Assembly (NCBI RefSeq): GCF_023898315.1
Contig: NC_064615.1
Coordinates: 1,186,823,413 to 1,186,887,412 of the forward strand
DNA from: Schistocerca nitens
Taxonomy: Eukaryota; Arthropoda; Insecta; Orthoptera; Acrididae
Length of the DNA: 64,000 bases
Direction of reading: 5' to 3'
The notes under the pieces are model-generated. The model saw only the letters and a program-made list of their open reading frames with translations. It was not told where the DNA came from and did no database searches. A program made the translations under genes and the position numbers. Of this stretch, positions 1 through 11,089 are shown piece by piece. Positions within the stretch are counted from its first letter, which is position 1, and each line of letters starts with the position of its first letter.

Positions 1-1320
1 GATAGTGAGTAGGACATTCCTCATTTCAGGGTACGATGAGAAGCAGTTGAAATCCCAGTGGAGAATGTGGCGTAGTTGCCCCAGCTCTAGATGTACCGAG
101 TCACGAGAGGAGAACACTCCTTTGTGTTCACCTCCCACATCCGCACCGTACGGCCACAAAGGGGTCAGAATCACAAAGTAATGGAGCAGCTGAAACACAT
201 TCTCTGCCAGGGTTTTGACTACCTCTTGTTATGCCCTGAAATAAGGATCGTCTTACCTGCTATCCGTCCCATCCCTCCGTAGTGATATTCTGCCGCCCAC
301 CGAATCTGTGCAATATCCTCGTCCGATCCCTACTCCGTCCCTGCTCCCAATCCCGTGGCTCGTGGCTCACATCCCTGTAAGATATCTAGGTGGAAGACCT
401 GTCCCATACATCCTCTCACCACCACCTACTCCAGTCTGGTCACAAGCATCACCTATCCCATCAAAGGTAGGGCTGTCTGAGGGAGTAGTAATGTTATCTA
501 CAAGCTAAGTTGTAACTCCTCTGCTACGTTCTACACGGGCACGACAACCGACGAGCCGTCAGCCTGCACAAATGGCCACTGACAAACTGTGTCCCAGAAA
601 CAAGTGGGCCACCCCGTTGGCGATCACACTGTCCGACACAGTGCGCTTCTTTTCAGTGACTGCTTCTAAGCCTCTGCCAGCTATCCTGAACTGCATAGGT
701 GGGAACTCTCCCTGTAATATATCTTACATTCCTGTAACTCTCTTCCCTGCTGCCAATGCAGTACTGCACAGCTTTCTATTCCACCTACACACCCACTAGT
801 TTCTCTCTCTCTCTCCCTCTCTCTCTCTTTTCTCCTCCCTCCTCCACATCTTCTCTCATTTTTCCCTACCCTTCCATCCTCACCCCACCCCCCAAAAAAC
901 TCCTAACTGCACCTAGCACCCCTACCCTGTCCCCATCAGATCACTGCGTGCTCCCTCGAGCAGCACTACACCTCCTTCCAGCCCTGCCCTCCTATCACTC
1001 CCCCTCCTCACCCTAGCCTCCTTACGCCCAACACCCAGACTGCTTCTCCCTTCAGACACAGCTGCTCTCAATCCAGCCTCAGTGGCCCGTGTCAGTGGTC
1101 ACGTCTGTGTGAGTTGTGCTCGCATAAATGTGTGTGTGTTTTCTACGTTAGAAGAAGGCCTCTCAGCTGAAACCTCACGTGTTTAGCAGCCTCTTTTGTC
1201 GCGTCTGCCTGTGTTTCGACATCTCTATATGCCGAGTAGCAATCCGTACTTTTCATAATATTGTCGTTATTCTGTCCTGGATTTTCCACTGTGTCATTTT
1301 CTAAATTAAATATGTAAGTG
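1..1320 (+). mobile_element. decayed Penelope-like element, 3' part with GIY-YIG region
   Basis: Frameshifted translation still matches the C-terminal half of the better-preserved Penelope element at 18.3-19.5 kb. Residues 181-290 correspond to its NKLLRQGYDFLKS region, and 450-760 to the GIY-YIG endonuclease linker and domain (Tyr-Thr-Gly at about 530, then a degraded NGH-xx-TV motif). The C/T-rich tail from 800 to 1020 and the segment at 1150-1180 (a decayed hammerhead-like core, GAAGAAGGCC then GAAA) fit the 3' end of such elements. No frame is open; it is a fossil. Confidence 0.6.
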
Positions 1321-1596
1321 GTTGAAGCAAGCCTAAGAATAAATGTCTCTGTATCGTCTGACGTCTGAATGAGAAGTTAATGGAGTAAATGGAAATATAC
1401 GAGATAAGAAAGTAGCCGGTAAAATGTGATGGCGAGGAGGAGGAGGTGAGAAAAATTTATTACTAAGTTCGAATATAATAGAGGGAAACATTCCACGTGG
1501 GAAAAATATATCTAAAAACAAAGATGATGTGACTTACCAAACGAAAGTGCTGGCAGGTCGATAGACACACAAACAAACACAAACATACACACAAAA

Positions 1597-1632
1597 TTCA
1601 AGCTTTCGCAACCAACGGTTGCTTCATCAGGA
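1597..1632 (-). ncRNA. hammerhead-ribozyme-like core, left arm of foldback
   Basis: On the minus strand: CTGATGA (1624-1630), a 6-bp hairpin GCAACC/GGTTGC, then GAAA (1604-1607) and GCTT. The order and the invariant bases match the hammerhead core; after GAAA comes AGCTT, giving a stem III of about two base pairs with no loop. Hammerheads with a tiny stem III are known from Penelope-like retroelements. Self-cleavage is not shown by sequence. Confidence 0.55.
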
Positions 1633-1924
1633 AAGAGGGAAGGAGAGGGAAAGACGAAAGGATGTGGGTTTTAAGGGAGAGGGTATGGAGCCATTCCAAT
1701 CCTGGGAGCGGAAAGACTTACCTTAGGGGAAAAAAAAAGACAGGTATACACTCGCACACACACTCACATATCCATCCGCACATACACAGACACAAGCAGA
1801 CATTTGTAAAGGCAAAGAGTTTGGGCAGAGATGTAAGGTAAGTCTTTCCGCTCCCGGAATTGGAATGACTCCTTACCCTCTCCCTTAAAACCCAAATCCG
1901 TTCGTCTTTCCCTCTCCTTCCCTC

Positions 1925-1964
1925 TTTCCTGACGAGGCAACCGTTGGTTGCGAAAGCTAGAATT
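1925..1964 (+). ncRNA. hammerhead-ribozyme-like core, right arm of foldback
   Basis: CTGACGA (1929-1935), hairpin GCAACC-gtt-GGTTGC (1937-1951), GAAA (1952-1955), GCTA (1956-1959). The predicted cleavage point follows A1959. The next bases GAA can pair with TTC immediately before CTGACGA as stem I. All conserved core positions are present. The palindrome AGCT could let two copies pair as a dimer. Confidence 0.6.
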
Positions 1965-2229
1965 TTGTGTGTATGTTTGTGTTTGTTTGTGTGTCTATCG
2001 ACCTGCCAGCACTTTCGTTTGGTAAGTCACATCATCTTTGTTTTTAGATATATTATTACTAAGTTCGCTACAATGCTGAAATTTGCTAATATCGAATGTA
2101 AATTTGTGTGTTGAAAAGACTTATTTATATTTTGGGGGGTAGTGCATTATACAGAAGTGATACGTAGATCGTAAACGGGACATATGAGAGAGGAATATAA
2201 ATTTCTGCAATCGACAGTTACATGTGTAT

Positions 2230-2960
2230 CCGTACTCTACAAATCACCGAGAAACACACAGTAGACGGTAAGTCCCATTAGACTGGTTGTCGGTATTTTT
2301 CCCCATTCCATTCACGTGCGGAGTGTGGGGAGAACGAATGCCTAAATGCCTCTGTGCTTGCCGTAATTAGCCAAATCTCTTCTTCACGATCCCTACGGAA
2401 GCAATACGTAGTGGACTGTAACATATCTTTAGATTTGACACTTAAAGTTGGTTCTAGGACTTTATAACTAGGTTTCACAGGATCTTTTGTGTTTATCTCC
2501 AGGCGCCTGCCAGTTCAATTTGTTCAATATCTCTGTGGCACTCTCCCATAGATCGAACAAACCTGTGACCGTTTGTACTGCACTTCTTTGTAGCTGTTCA
2601 GTATGCCCTCTTAGCCCTATTTTGTACAAGTCCCACAAAGGACGGATTCCGTGAGTCTTTTGTACGCAGTCTCCTTCATAGACTGATAGCATTTCCCTGA
2701 TGTTCTACCTATGAAGCACAGTCTGCCACCTTCTGACCTACAACTGAGACTGTGTGATCTTTCCATTTCAGATGCCTATAAATTGTTACACGCAGATATT
2801 TGTTTGAGTCGAACGAATCCAGCTGTGACTTTCTGATATTACAGTCACACTATATAGCATCTATTTTGAGTGCTCGGGTTTACATTTCTCAACATTTGAA
2901 GCAATTTCAGTCTTTGCACCACTTTGAAATCTTCTCAATATCTGACTGAGTAATTGTGCA
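2230..2960 (-). mobile_element. decayed CR1/jockey-like LINE fragment (3' end of RT ORF)
   Basis: Minus-strand translation matches the C-terminal part of the better copy at 24.3-26.0 kb: PLWDLYKIGL against VWDPYQVGL, then AVQTVTGLFDLWESATEILN followed by KLNW, and a post-ORF segment ending AREWNG. Several stops and frameshifts break it. Only about 700 bp of the element remains. Confidence 0.65.
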
Positions 2961-2984
2961 CCTCCTTTCAGAATGTACTTAATT

Positions 2985-3300
2985 ATAGATAACTGCAGCA
3001 CCGTGTAGTGTTACAGAAGAATGCTGCCAATTAGGCGGATAGACTGAGTAAGTAATAAAGAGGTGCCACCTGTAACGAGATGAGAGAACATCGTGAGGCA
3101 CTGAGGAACAGTTAATTTGGTGATAGAGGGAAGTGGGTGGTAAGAACTGAAAAGGCAGACACGAATACAGCAAACGAGTCAGTTACAGTAGTTATTCAGG
3201 GATGAAGAGGCTCACACACAACAGACTGGCACATAAAACTGCATCAAACCAGAGTCCGCAATGAAGATCCGAATGACAACAATCTCTGCATCCTGTATAC
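2985..3300 (+). mobile_element. decayed RTE-like LINE 3' end fragment
   Basis: Contains gtgttacagaagaatgctg and, further on, aaaactgcatcaaaccag, which match in order the end of the RTE LINE at 40.07-40.40 kb. No reading frame survives. Identification rests on nucleotide resemblance by eye. Confidence 0.5.
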
Positions 3301-5469
3301 CTCAAATATAAATGGTCTGAACATTTATAACAAAAATCGACTACACTAATGTTAGTAACAATTCGTAGTTATTGAGACACGCAGTCAGAGATATCACATT
3401 CTCCAACAGACCACAACGTATAATAAATTTCAAAATATTAGTATGCATTTGAATGATTAGAAGGCTAGTTAAATATACAAATCTAATAATAGTATGCAAG
3501 TTCACGTATTCCATAGCAAAAATATTTAAAGTTGATTTCTACTTTTCACAGTTGCATTTACAGCATCTACTAAACCATCAACTGATATATAAATTGCCAT
3601 TACGTCTAGTGCTGTCATTCTCCTAGAAACTGCATAGCAATTTACCACAATGTACATTAATGACAGAATTATTTTCCTATTAAAGGTTAAAATTATGAAA
3701 TTTTAAAACACTATACATATATTGCAACAATAAGCAACTAACCCGACAGACGAGTTCCGCAACGAGATACCGACAGCGCTCCTCTCTAATTTTGGCCTCG
3801 ATGTTATGCGCCTGTAGAGAAGGGACGCCAATCACAATATCTAAAAGAAGAAGAAGAAGCAGTGTTTGAGGTATTGGCATTTTATTAACTACAGATATAT
3901 ATTTACTTCAAATATACTACAAAAGATACATTCAAAGAGTATACTTTTTTATTAGCTGGTAGCTAAGAAAGAGTGTTACATAAAAACCCATATTTACAAT
4001 TATTTGTTGGACAAATGTGTAGTGTATGTCAGTGGTATAAAGGATTTTACATACGGGAAACAGTGAAACACGAGAGCACGTAGAGTTGACAAAGACAAAT
4101 AAATGGATTGCACTTTTCACACTTGCACGGCAATGGTAAGCTGATACTCACTAAAAAGTAAACACTGAATCCAGAAGTCTGGAAGATGAAAAATTAAGTA
4201 TTATTAAAAATTAACAATAAGATAAGGCAATGAGCAATACTTCACAGACAGTATCAATTACATATCTAAGATACCGAGTTCACATTCGTCACAGGCACAC
4301 GGGATTCGAGGTAGTCCAATTGTACGACATGTAGTAGATTCTTTCACATACAGGGATGATTTTTGCATGTTAAAAATACTAACTCACACTACAGTCCACA
4401 GTCTACATCAAACTGCACGGTCTCACATAACTGGCTAGGGTAGATACGAGGATAGCGAGGGCACAGCACCTCTGACGGGACCGTACCCACTAAAGCACGG
4501 TGAAGGTCAAACTGGCCTCGGGGTCGATGGCAGCTAATCTCCCATCTTATATTCTGTTTTATATTTTTTTTCTTGAGGCCATTTACAAAACTCTTTTTTT
4601 GAAATATTACTCTCAATACTTGAACGGTCATTACCCATTTTAGTATGTTCGTGTTAGAAGTGTTGTATAAAATTTCAGCTGTCCTTGGTGGAAATAAAAA
4701 GTCAGATGTGTTATTGTTTTACTTATGTTCCTCTAATGTCCCCACCTATGGCACCTATGCTTTTGTTTATCAAGTTCACTATTTTTCTCGATCAGTAATG
4801 ACAATTCTTATGCTGTAGGATTTATTCTAAGTAAATAGAAACTTGCCACAGACTTAAAACTGCCTGTGTGAAAACAGACAGGAACATAGAAATGTAACAG
4901 AAACGCAAATACACTCCAATGGAAAATGAAAGTGTCACACTACGAATACATGCACCGAATGCTGCCAGACTGGTAGAGTGTTTTGATGACTGTGGGGTGC
5001 TCAGGTTAATATTTCATACTTACAAATGCTTATTTTCAACAGCATAAAAAAGCTATTCCTACAGACAAAGAACGGTGTGAATACATCACGGTTGTTGCAC
5101 GAGTACAACATTAGAGCAACTTTTTATGTGAAGATCAAAACACAGTTTGCTCCGACAACGTGCACAGGTTACTACCATCTTTCAGACTCGAGAAAGGTCA
5201 GATCTTCAGCACGAGGGACACCGGTAGCTGTGGTGCGCTAACAGCAGAGCGAGTGGTGGCGGGCAGCTGGCGAACTCAGGGAAACGGGGCGGGCGCGGGC
5301 CACGGGCCGTGAGCCACAGGGGTACGCGTTACTGGCACCTGGGTCGAGGTTTCCAGTTTACCTGTGTCACTTACCGCTGGAGGCAGAGACTCACACGGTA
5401 CAGAGCTGAAGTCGACAGGGACACGGAGTGGTAGCCGGTGGTGTCAGGCTAGGAGTCCCACTTCTCTTC
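3301..5469. other. 3' flank of the host gene, no recognised element
   Basis: AT-rich sequence with only short chance ORFs up to 5.2 kb, and a GC-rich patch at about 5230-5460. It lies downstream of the stop codon of the minus-strand gene and may include 3' UTR. The short AAG run at 3844-3858 is the only simple repeat seen. I recognise nothing else. Confidence 0.4.
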
Positions 5470-5479
5470 GTGGCAGTCA

Positions 5480-5677
5480 AAAAAAAAATGTGTGTGAAAT
5501 CTTATGGGACTTAACTGCTAAGGTCATCAGTCCCTAAGTTTACACAAGACTTAACCTAAATTATCCTAAGGACAAACACACACACACTCATGCCCGAGGG
5601 AGAACTCAAACCTCCGCCGGGACCAACCGCACAGTCCACGACTGCAGCGCCTTAGACCGCGCGGCTAATCCCGCGCC
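5480..5677 (-). mobile_element. tRNA-headed SINE, type B, in the 3' flank
   Basis: The minus-strand head contains an A-box-like GATTAGCCGCGCGGTCTAAG and a B box (AGGTTTGAGTTC), followed by a body with GTTAAGTCCCATAAG near the 3' end and a poly-A tail. Ten-base target duplications gtggcagtca flank it at 5470-5479 and 5678-5687. It lies about 70 bp beyond the host stop codon and may be part of the 3' UTR. Confidence 0.85.
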
Positions 5678-5745
5678 GTGGCAGTCAGATTGGTGCCTAC
5701 ACATCTGTAGATGATTCTGTTTACGGTCACGGGAAGCTACGATTC

Positions 5746-5867
5746 TCACACTGCGAACACCTCGAGGAGCGTACGGATCTTCGACTGGCCCACCTGGTCC
5801 CTGAGACGCACGTCTGGGATGCGAGGGGAGCGTACGCAGACTTTCCTACTGGCCTTTGGCCGACTAT
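5746..5867 (-). CDS. terminal coding exon with stop codon of the host gene
   Basis: A 122-nt coding part encoding DSRPKASRKV, then a middle part, then QSKIRTLLEVFAV and a TGA stop at 5746-5748. The segment follows GTCGCTTTACAG. Reading phase requires the acceptor AG two bases further on (ACAGAG followed by AT), which joins in phase 1 to the exon ending at 6902 across a 1034-bp intron. The first AG would give a different and less protein-like frame. The basic stretch RKVCVRSPR precedes a hydrophobic C-terminus. The 3' untranslated region must extend leftwards into the SINE-containing flank. Minus-strand AATAAA sequences occur near 3890 and 3951, but I cannot say which is used. Confidence 0.6.
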
Positions 5868-6901
5868 CTCTGTAAAGCGACACACAGTGTTTTCCGAATG
5901 TGGCAAAAAAATTTTTAAGATGACATTTGGAGGTCGTTTGCTTCTGTACCGTGACAAATAAAAGAGTTATGTAAGACCTGTAGGGGTCACACCTCACACA
6001 GATGCTGACAATGGACAATAGTTCCTAATGGAATGAAAGTTTAATTGTCTAAGTCCTCTACAAATTTTGGTAAATACTGGACTAGCGCTTAACAGCGTAA
6101 CACTTGGCGTTACTGTCAGTGAAACTAAAATGTGGCGCAAAATGCATCTGGTGATAAAGAAAGAAAAATAAAGTAGTTTCATTTTTTGTTTCATACATCA
6201 GTCTCCTTGATCTCATTACTGTGAGAAGAAACTGTGCCCAGTGATACGGCAAACAATTATTTATTACAAATATAACCTCTCGAATTGCAGTCCAAAGTCT
6301 TATGATTCCCTTAAAAAAGAAGCTGTCAAAATTATTGTGGCATGTTCGACTGCGATGTTGAAAATAAAAGACTTTTAAGATTGACTGCTGACAGCTTGCC
6401 CTCACACCTCCCTCTTGCCTTTATATCTAGGACTATGTTCTGTTATATCATTCGTCTTCTCACCAAATTTGAATATCAATCTCTTTTTCAGTTGTCACAC
6501 AAGATCTGGATAAAAACACCATTTAAAAGGCTCTAAATTCAGTATTTGCTCCTGAATACTTATATTAGCTATACTAGTCACGATTCAACAATGGAAGACT
6601 AATCCTGCATATTATGAGAAAAAAATCGATGTTATTACTTCGTGTATACTACATCTGTGAACTTTTATTGTTTGAATGTTACTAACAAAGACTTACGATA
6701 ATTCAGCCAAGTGGAATATAAATGAACATACTAAATTGCAATGAAAGATATTTAAAAAGGTAAGAGGAAGAGTGAAACTTCTGTTGTTACATAACTGCCA
6801 CTCCACTTCTGTCACTTAGCAACGGTTAACATAATATATTTTCTCAAGGCAAGTCCTACTAAAATAAACAGAATTTTTATAGAATTAACAAAGAGACTAA
6901 C
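5868..6901 (-). other. last intron of the host gene
   Basis: The shortest intron (1034 bp), between the exons at 6902-7125 and 5746-5867. It starts GTTAGT and ends TTTACAGAG on the minus strand. AT-rich; I see no repeat or coding segment in it. Confidence 0.55.
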
Positions 6902-7125
6902 CGAGGAGCTTCAGCAAGCCATCGAGCAAGGCGTGCAGAGCATTGGCGAGTGAGAGGAAGTGAGAGGTGAGGCGGCCACGGGCCGTGATGACGAGGAAGC
7001 GCAGGGAGAGCGCGAGGTCGGCGAGCAGGTCCTCCTGAGTGCGTTCCGTGCCCTTCTGTAGCAGCTGGCTCAGCCGCCACTGGTGTACCTGTCCGGGGAA
7101 ATTTATGCTGTCCACTTCAAATTCC
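6902..7125 (-). CDS. internal coding exon of unidentified host gene
   Basis: A 224-nt exon with acceptor ATCCTACAG and donor GTTAGT. It encodes EFEVDSINFPGQVHQW, followed by a Leu-rich, probably helical segment containing LADLALSLRFL and ending HALLDGLLKLL. It starts in phase 2, completing the Gly codon left by the 30-kb or 13.1-kb exon, and ends in phase 1, matching the terminal exon. It is GC-rich against AT-rich flanks. The helical repeat character suggests an alpha-helical fold, but I cannot name the family. Confidence 0.75.
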
Positions 7126-7659
7126 CTGTAGGATAGCACAAAATACAATTATGTACCTACAGTTTGATTCACCCAATACATTTTAAAATTGTGAGGATTA
7201 TGTAAAACTTTAGAAGACTGAATTTTCAGGTTCAAAGCTAATAAATCAGACACCACATGAACGTAGGCCGTTTTTCAACTTGTACATTCAGTAGTGTACA
7301 TATAAACTAATACTACTACAGTTAATGTGACTGCTACTAACTTTACTGGCAACAAAGACATTAATAATACTAAATACAAATGTAGAGATGACAAACTACA
7401 ATTATCTCCAAAAAATATGTTTTGGTCTACACTTTGGTGGAACACTTGCTTGAAGAAAAACAAATCTAGTCTGTGTAACCTTAAACAGTATGTTTTAAAT
7501 TAAATGCTTGTATATTTTGTATGTTAAATTTTAAAATTATACATGATATATACACTACAAACTCCAGGATGGTACAACAACAACAACAACAACATGAAGA
7601 AGATATGTCAATGAAACAATCAGTTTTCAATTTTCAAAAATATAATGTAACCAGATATA

Positions 7660-8396
7660 TAAAAAATCTACTCATCAAATGGGGGATGTGGAACACAAGC
7701 ATATAAAGATTAAGAAAATTTTGTCAGCTTCGGACCTAGTGGCTCCTTCTTCTGGCAAAAGGGGTTGAATGGGGTGGAAAAGGAATGAAGGATAAACACT
7801 GGCGAGGTTTAGGAAAAGGAACAGAGTTCGGAAAAGTCACCCACAACTGAGGGTCAGGGGGGTCTTACCCGACAGGATCAGAAGGGAAGCCCGATTGTCG
7901 GAGAGCTTAAAGGCACAGATTACTTCCAAAATATCAAGCACAAGGTAATAATAGCAGAAAGCTATGTGCACTGTACGTGATAGAGATGGGACAGCGACGG
8001 CGAAAAATAGACGAGTCAGAAAATGAAAGACATAAGAAAGATAAAAGGGAGTGAAGACAGGAATAGGCGCTGAGACCAAAGAAATTAACATATATTATGT
8101 CCAGATGAATGGCGAGAACCGAGGACACGTTGTTAATGTCAGTTACCGTCTGTACAGTTCTGGGAAACTAATGCCTGTGGGAAGAATTTTCCTCAACAGT
8201 CAGTCTTTTCTACTTATCCCGGCTAGTAAGTCTCCACTGATCGAGGGTCCCGTGTCACTTTCCCAAACTCTCCCCATTTTCTAAATCTCGCGTCCTTTTT
8301 CTCCACTTCTCTTCCTTTCCCTTTGACTCTTCTGCCAGAGGAAGGAGCTGCCACATGATAAGTAAATGTTTTCTCTCTCCACATACATAATATTTT
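7660..8396. mobile_element. degenerate foldback element, Penelope-derived type
   Basis: Left arm (about 7700-7865) and right arm (about 8225-8365) are inverted relative to each other: ggctccttcttctggca on the left pairs with tctgccagaggaagg on the right, followed in both by G/A-rich sequence and a gagggtc/gaccctc block. On the minus strand the left arm shows CAGAAGA, AGGAGCC, then CCGAAGCT, a decayed version of the hammerhead core of the other foldbacks. It is non-coding and sits in the intron downstream of the 13.1-kb exon. Confidence 0.55.
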
Positions 8397-8511
8397 CAAA
8401 TATAAAAAGGTCATACATAGGGGAAATGTCGAGTCGCAGACAGACACAATGTTACACTTTCATCTTTCAGACAAAAAAGTGCTTCTTCAATAGTAGGAAA
8501 CAAACGCGCGT

Positions 8512-8512
<1 letters not shown>

Positions 8513-8554
<42 letters not shown>
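8513..8554. repeat. CA dinucleotide microsatellite
   Basis: About 21 uninterrupted CA units at the inner end of the left foldback arm. A shorter GT tract lies on the other arm, so the microsatellite is part of the element. Confidence 0.95.
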
Positions 8555-8555
<1 letters not shown>

Positions 8556-8620
8556 GTCAAATAAGCACAACCCACATAGACCCCATCTATGGTTGCTCAG
8601 GTCTGAATGTGCCAGTTGGG

Positions 8621-8824
8621 CCGGCCGGGGTGGCCGAGCGGTTCTTGGCGCTACAGTCTGGAACCACGCAACCGCTACGGTCGCAGTTTCAAATCCTGCC
8701 TCAGGCATGGATGTGTGTGTGATGTCCCTAGGTTATTTAGGATTAAGTAGTTCTAAGTTCTAGGGGACTGATGACCTCAAAAGTTAAGTCCCATAGTGCT
8801 CAGAGCCATTTGAACCATTTTTTT
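8621..8824 (+). mobile_element. tRNA-headed SINE, type A
   Basis: Starts CCGGCCGGGGTGGCCGAGCG (A box) with a B-box region GGTCGCAGTTTCAAATCC, then a body ending CATAGTGCTCAGAGCCATTT and T-rich tail. Target duplications gtgccagttggg / gtgccagtcggg at 8609-8620 and 8825-8836 show it inserted into the foldback. Confidence 0.9.
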
Positions 8825-9003
8825 GTGCCAGTCGGGTCTGAGCAGCCACAAACACTAAGCTATTTGAGTAAAGTGTGTGTGTGTGTGTTTTCTGCTTATG
8901 CAGCAGCACTATTTTGTCCAAAAGTGAAAAGCATAGCACTGTGTCTGTCTATGGCTCAACACCTCCTCTATGTGGTGAGTAGCAATCTATCCTTTTCATA
9001 TAT

Positions 9004-11089
9004 ACATTGCGTATGATGCTTAAGTGCTCTCCAGAGTGTAAAAATTTTGTGATCATTTATTTTTACGTGACAGGTAAAATGTGACACAGTCTACTACATC
9101 CCATTCCTAGTGCAACTGCTGTCAGAAAGGCAATGTAAGACTCACCATCCCGACAATAATAGTTTACAGGTTCCTTTCTGCTTAAACTCTCCTGATTTTT
9201 TTCATATTTATAATAAAATATATTCAAGAATCTCACTACAGTCCTAACATAACTTGAACCTAATTCCATGTGTATGAGACATTACTCAAAACAAAGTCTT
9301 TTAAGGAGTACCATGACTTAACAATATTATCTTCTAGTAAGTGCCCCGCATTTTCTCAGAACATACATTATGTGTTTATCTAAGTTACCCTTACATCACT
9401 TGGCAGATAATTTGAAATTAAAGTAATGAAAACAGCAATATCACCAGATGGTATCACTCCAATCTCAAACAAGAAAGGAAGCAACTTACACAGAGATAAT
9501 TTAAAGTACAAAGCACAAACTCAGTTCACAAACTATAGCAAAACAACATTATCTCTTTAGCTGAATCCATGTTAATGTTAAGAAATGGTCAGAGGATCTA
9601 CAAATTTTATGGCACAAAGATAAATGTTTCATTATACAAAGTCCAAATCTTGATGCCCCACTGTGTGTACATGACTGTGCACACACTGGAACACAAACAC
9701 TTATACAAAAAAATTTTTTTAAATATTTTGATCACATAGTCATCACTTTTTTAAACAACTATAAGCCTTCACTTCTGAATGTCCTTAAGATTCCAGTGGC
9801 CGCACAACTGAGAACACGGGGTATCTCGACTAAGAATTTGGTTTTGACAGTAAAACAGAAAAAAGAAAACTATCTTGAGCTCTCCTATTTCTCTCAAATT
9901 TGTAATCTGACAACTTCTGTGTTGAACAGCTTAAGATCCATATCATCCATAGCTGATTACACATTTCCTTTGTAGTCAATCATGTAGCATAACTTCAAAA
10001 TAAGTCAGTAGTACTTATTTGGCTTATTTAATTTTCCATTTGTGTTGTTTTCCCATCACACATTCTTTTTGAATTTACTTACCCTCGCCTTTCTTCTGCC
10101 TGTTCCAAGTCTAGTAACTCTATTGCCTTATAGTTCACTTCATTTCATATTTTATTGTGCTAATATCCTTTTTTTAGGTTGTTTTTCCTCACTTTTTCAC
10201 TTTCATTTTTTAGATCTCAGTTGTAATCACATGTCTCAACTATTTTAGAATTTTTAAATAATTACCTCAAGCATTTTTACTCCTGCCAATACTTACAGTA
10301 CATATTTCATTATCTACTGTTTTTCCTGCATGTCAAATCTTTTGCTCTCAGCTCTTTCAAGTCTATTTCCTACAACTGTTTTTGTATTTGTGCCTGTTTA
10401 TATAGACATTACTGCTCTGCATTTGAACCTCTTCTTTTTTGTCATAATGAATGTCATACCTAGTAATCATCTCTTCTTGTTCAGATACATCATTTCCCTT
10501 TCAAAACTCCACAGTCATGTCTTACTATTCTGTAACTACCTGTCCTCAATATTATTTCCCTGAGTCTAGCTTTAAGGACCTTGTATCTGGCTTTCTAAGG
10601 TCAGCAGTCTGTGGTACTGATACAACACATTCTCCACCTAATTATTTTATGTGCTGAACTACACACAGCTTCTATTCTCATATAAAATATTAAGATGGCC
10701 TGCCCTCAAATTCACTGGTACGATGATCAGAGACACACCAACAAGTTAAATGTCATACTATAAAGCTAAGAACCTTGTGTTTGGTTTCCACCAGTAGCTG
10801 AGAGCCCTTCCCTGTACCCTTTAAGCTACTACTGTTCAATTCCATTCATCTTGTGTAAACCTAGTCTGGCTACCTTCATCAACCTGCTGTGCCCCTCAAG
10901 CTTAAAACTACCCAACCAAAACTGTAGTGTCAAAAGCTGGTGCACTGTTCACTGTTTTCATCAATTAGGTTAAGGACTGTCAGACAAAATAAACTGTTCC
11001 ACACAGCCATTTCAGTAAAAAATGAAACAAACATCATAAAACGGAATCCTTTAAAAAAATGTGATCTAATAATCATGGAAGAGACCCAA
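9004..11089. other. intronic sequence without recognised features
   Basis: AT-rich; a T/C-rich stretch at 10030-10570 gives spurious ORFs rich in Leu, Phe and Ser. No motif of any transposon or host protein was recognised. Confidence 0.4.

Larger units (their letters stand above)
1472..2052. mobile_element. Penelope-derived foldback element with 34-bp tail and 15-bp target duplication
   Basis: Two inverted arms of about 220 bp (1506-1725 and 1829-2052) face each other around a CA-rich centre. Flanking copies of ttattactaagttcg lie at about 1457-1471 and 2053-2068. Between the left copy and the left arm lie 34 bp absent from the right side, the same asymmetric layout as the coding Penelope element at 16.6-19.9 kb. 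The arms share with that element the order CCTGANGA, hairpin, GAAAGCT, TTTGTGTNTCTATCG, GGTAAGT. It has no coding capacity, so it would need a partner's reverse transcriptase. Confidence 0.7.
8397..9003. mobile_element. foldback element interrupted by a SINE
   Basis: Left arm 8397-8515 and right arm 8872-9003 are imperfect inverted copies: cagacagacacaatg on the left pairs with cactgtgtctgtctatgg on the right, and the arms run into CA and GT tracts respectively. A type A SINE at 8621-8824 splits it. The left arm on the minus strand contains TTGAAGA, a hairpin and GAAAG, a weak hammerhead-like core as in the other foldbacks. Confidence 0.6.

Noticed and set aside
4389..4631. 80-codon minus-strand ORF considered as a host exon
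   Set aside because: It lies beyond the stop codon of the host gene and shows no convincing splice sites or motif.
5375..5405. A 31-nt candidate exon (minus strand) with good splice sites and compatible phase
   Set aside because: The segment at 5746-5867 gives a better terminal exon with a stop codon in the right phase, leaving no place for a further exon downstream.
8487..8708. ORFs through the CA repeat and SINE
   Set aside because: Translation of a microsatellite and a SINE, not a protein gene.
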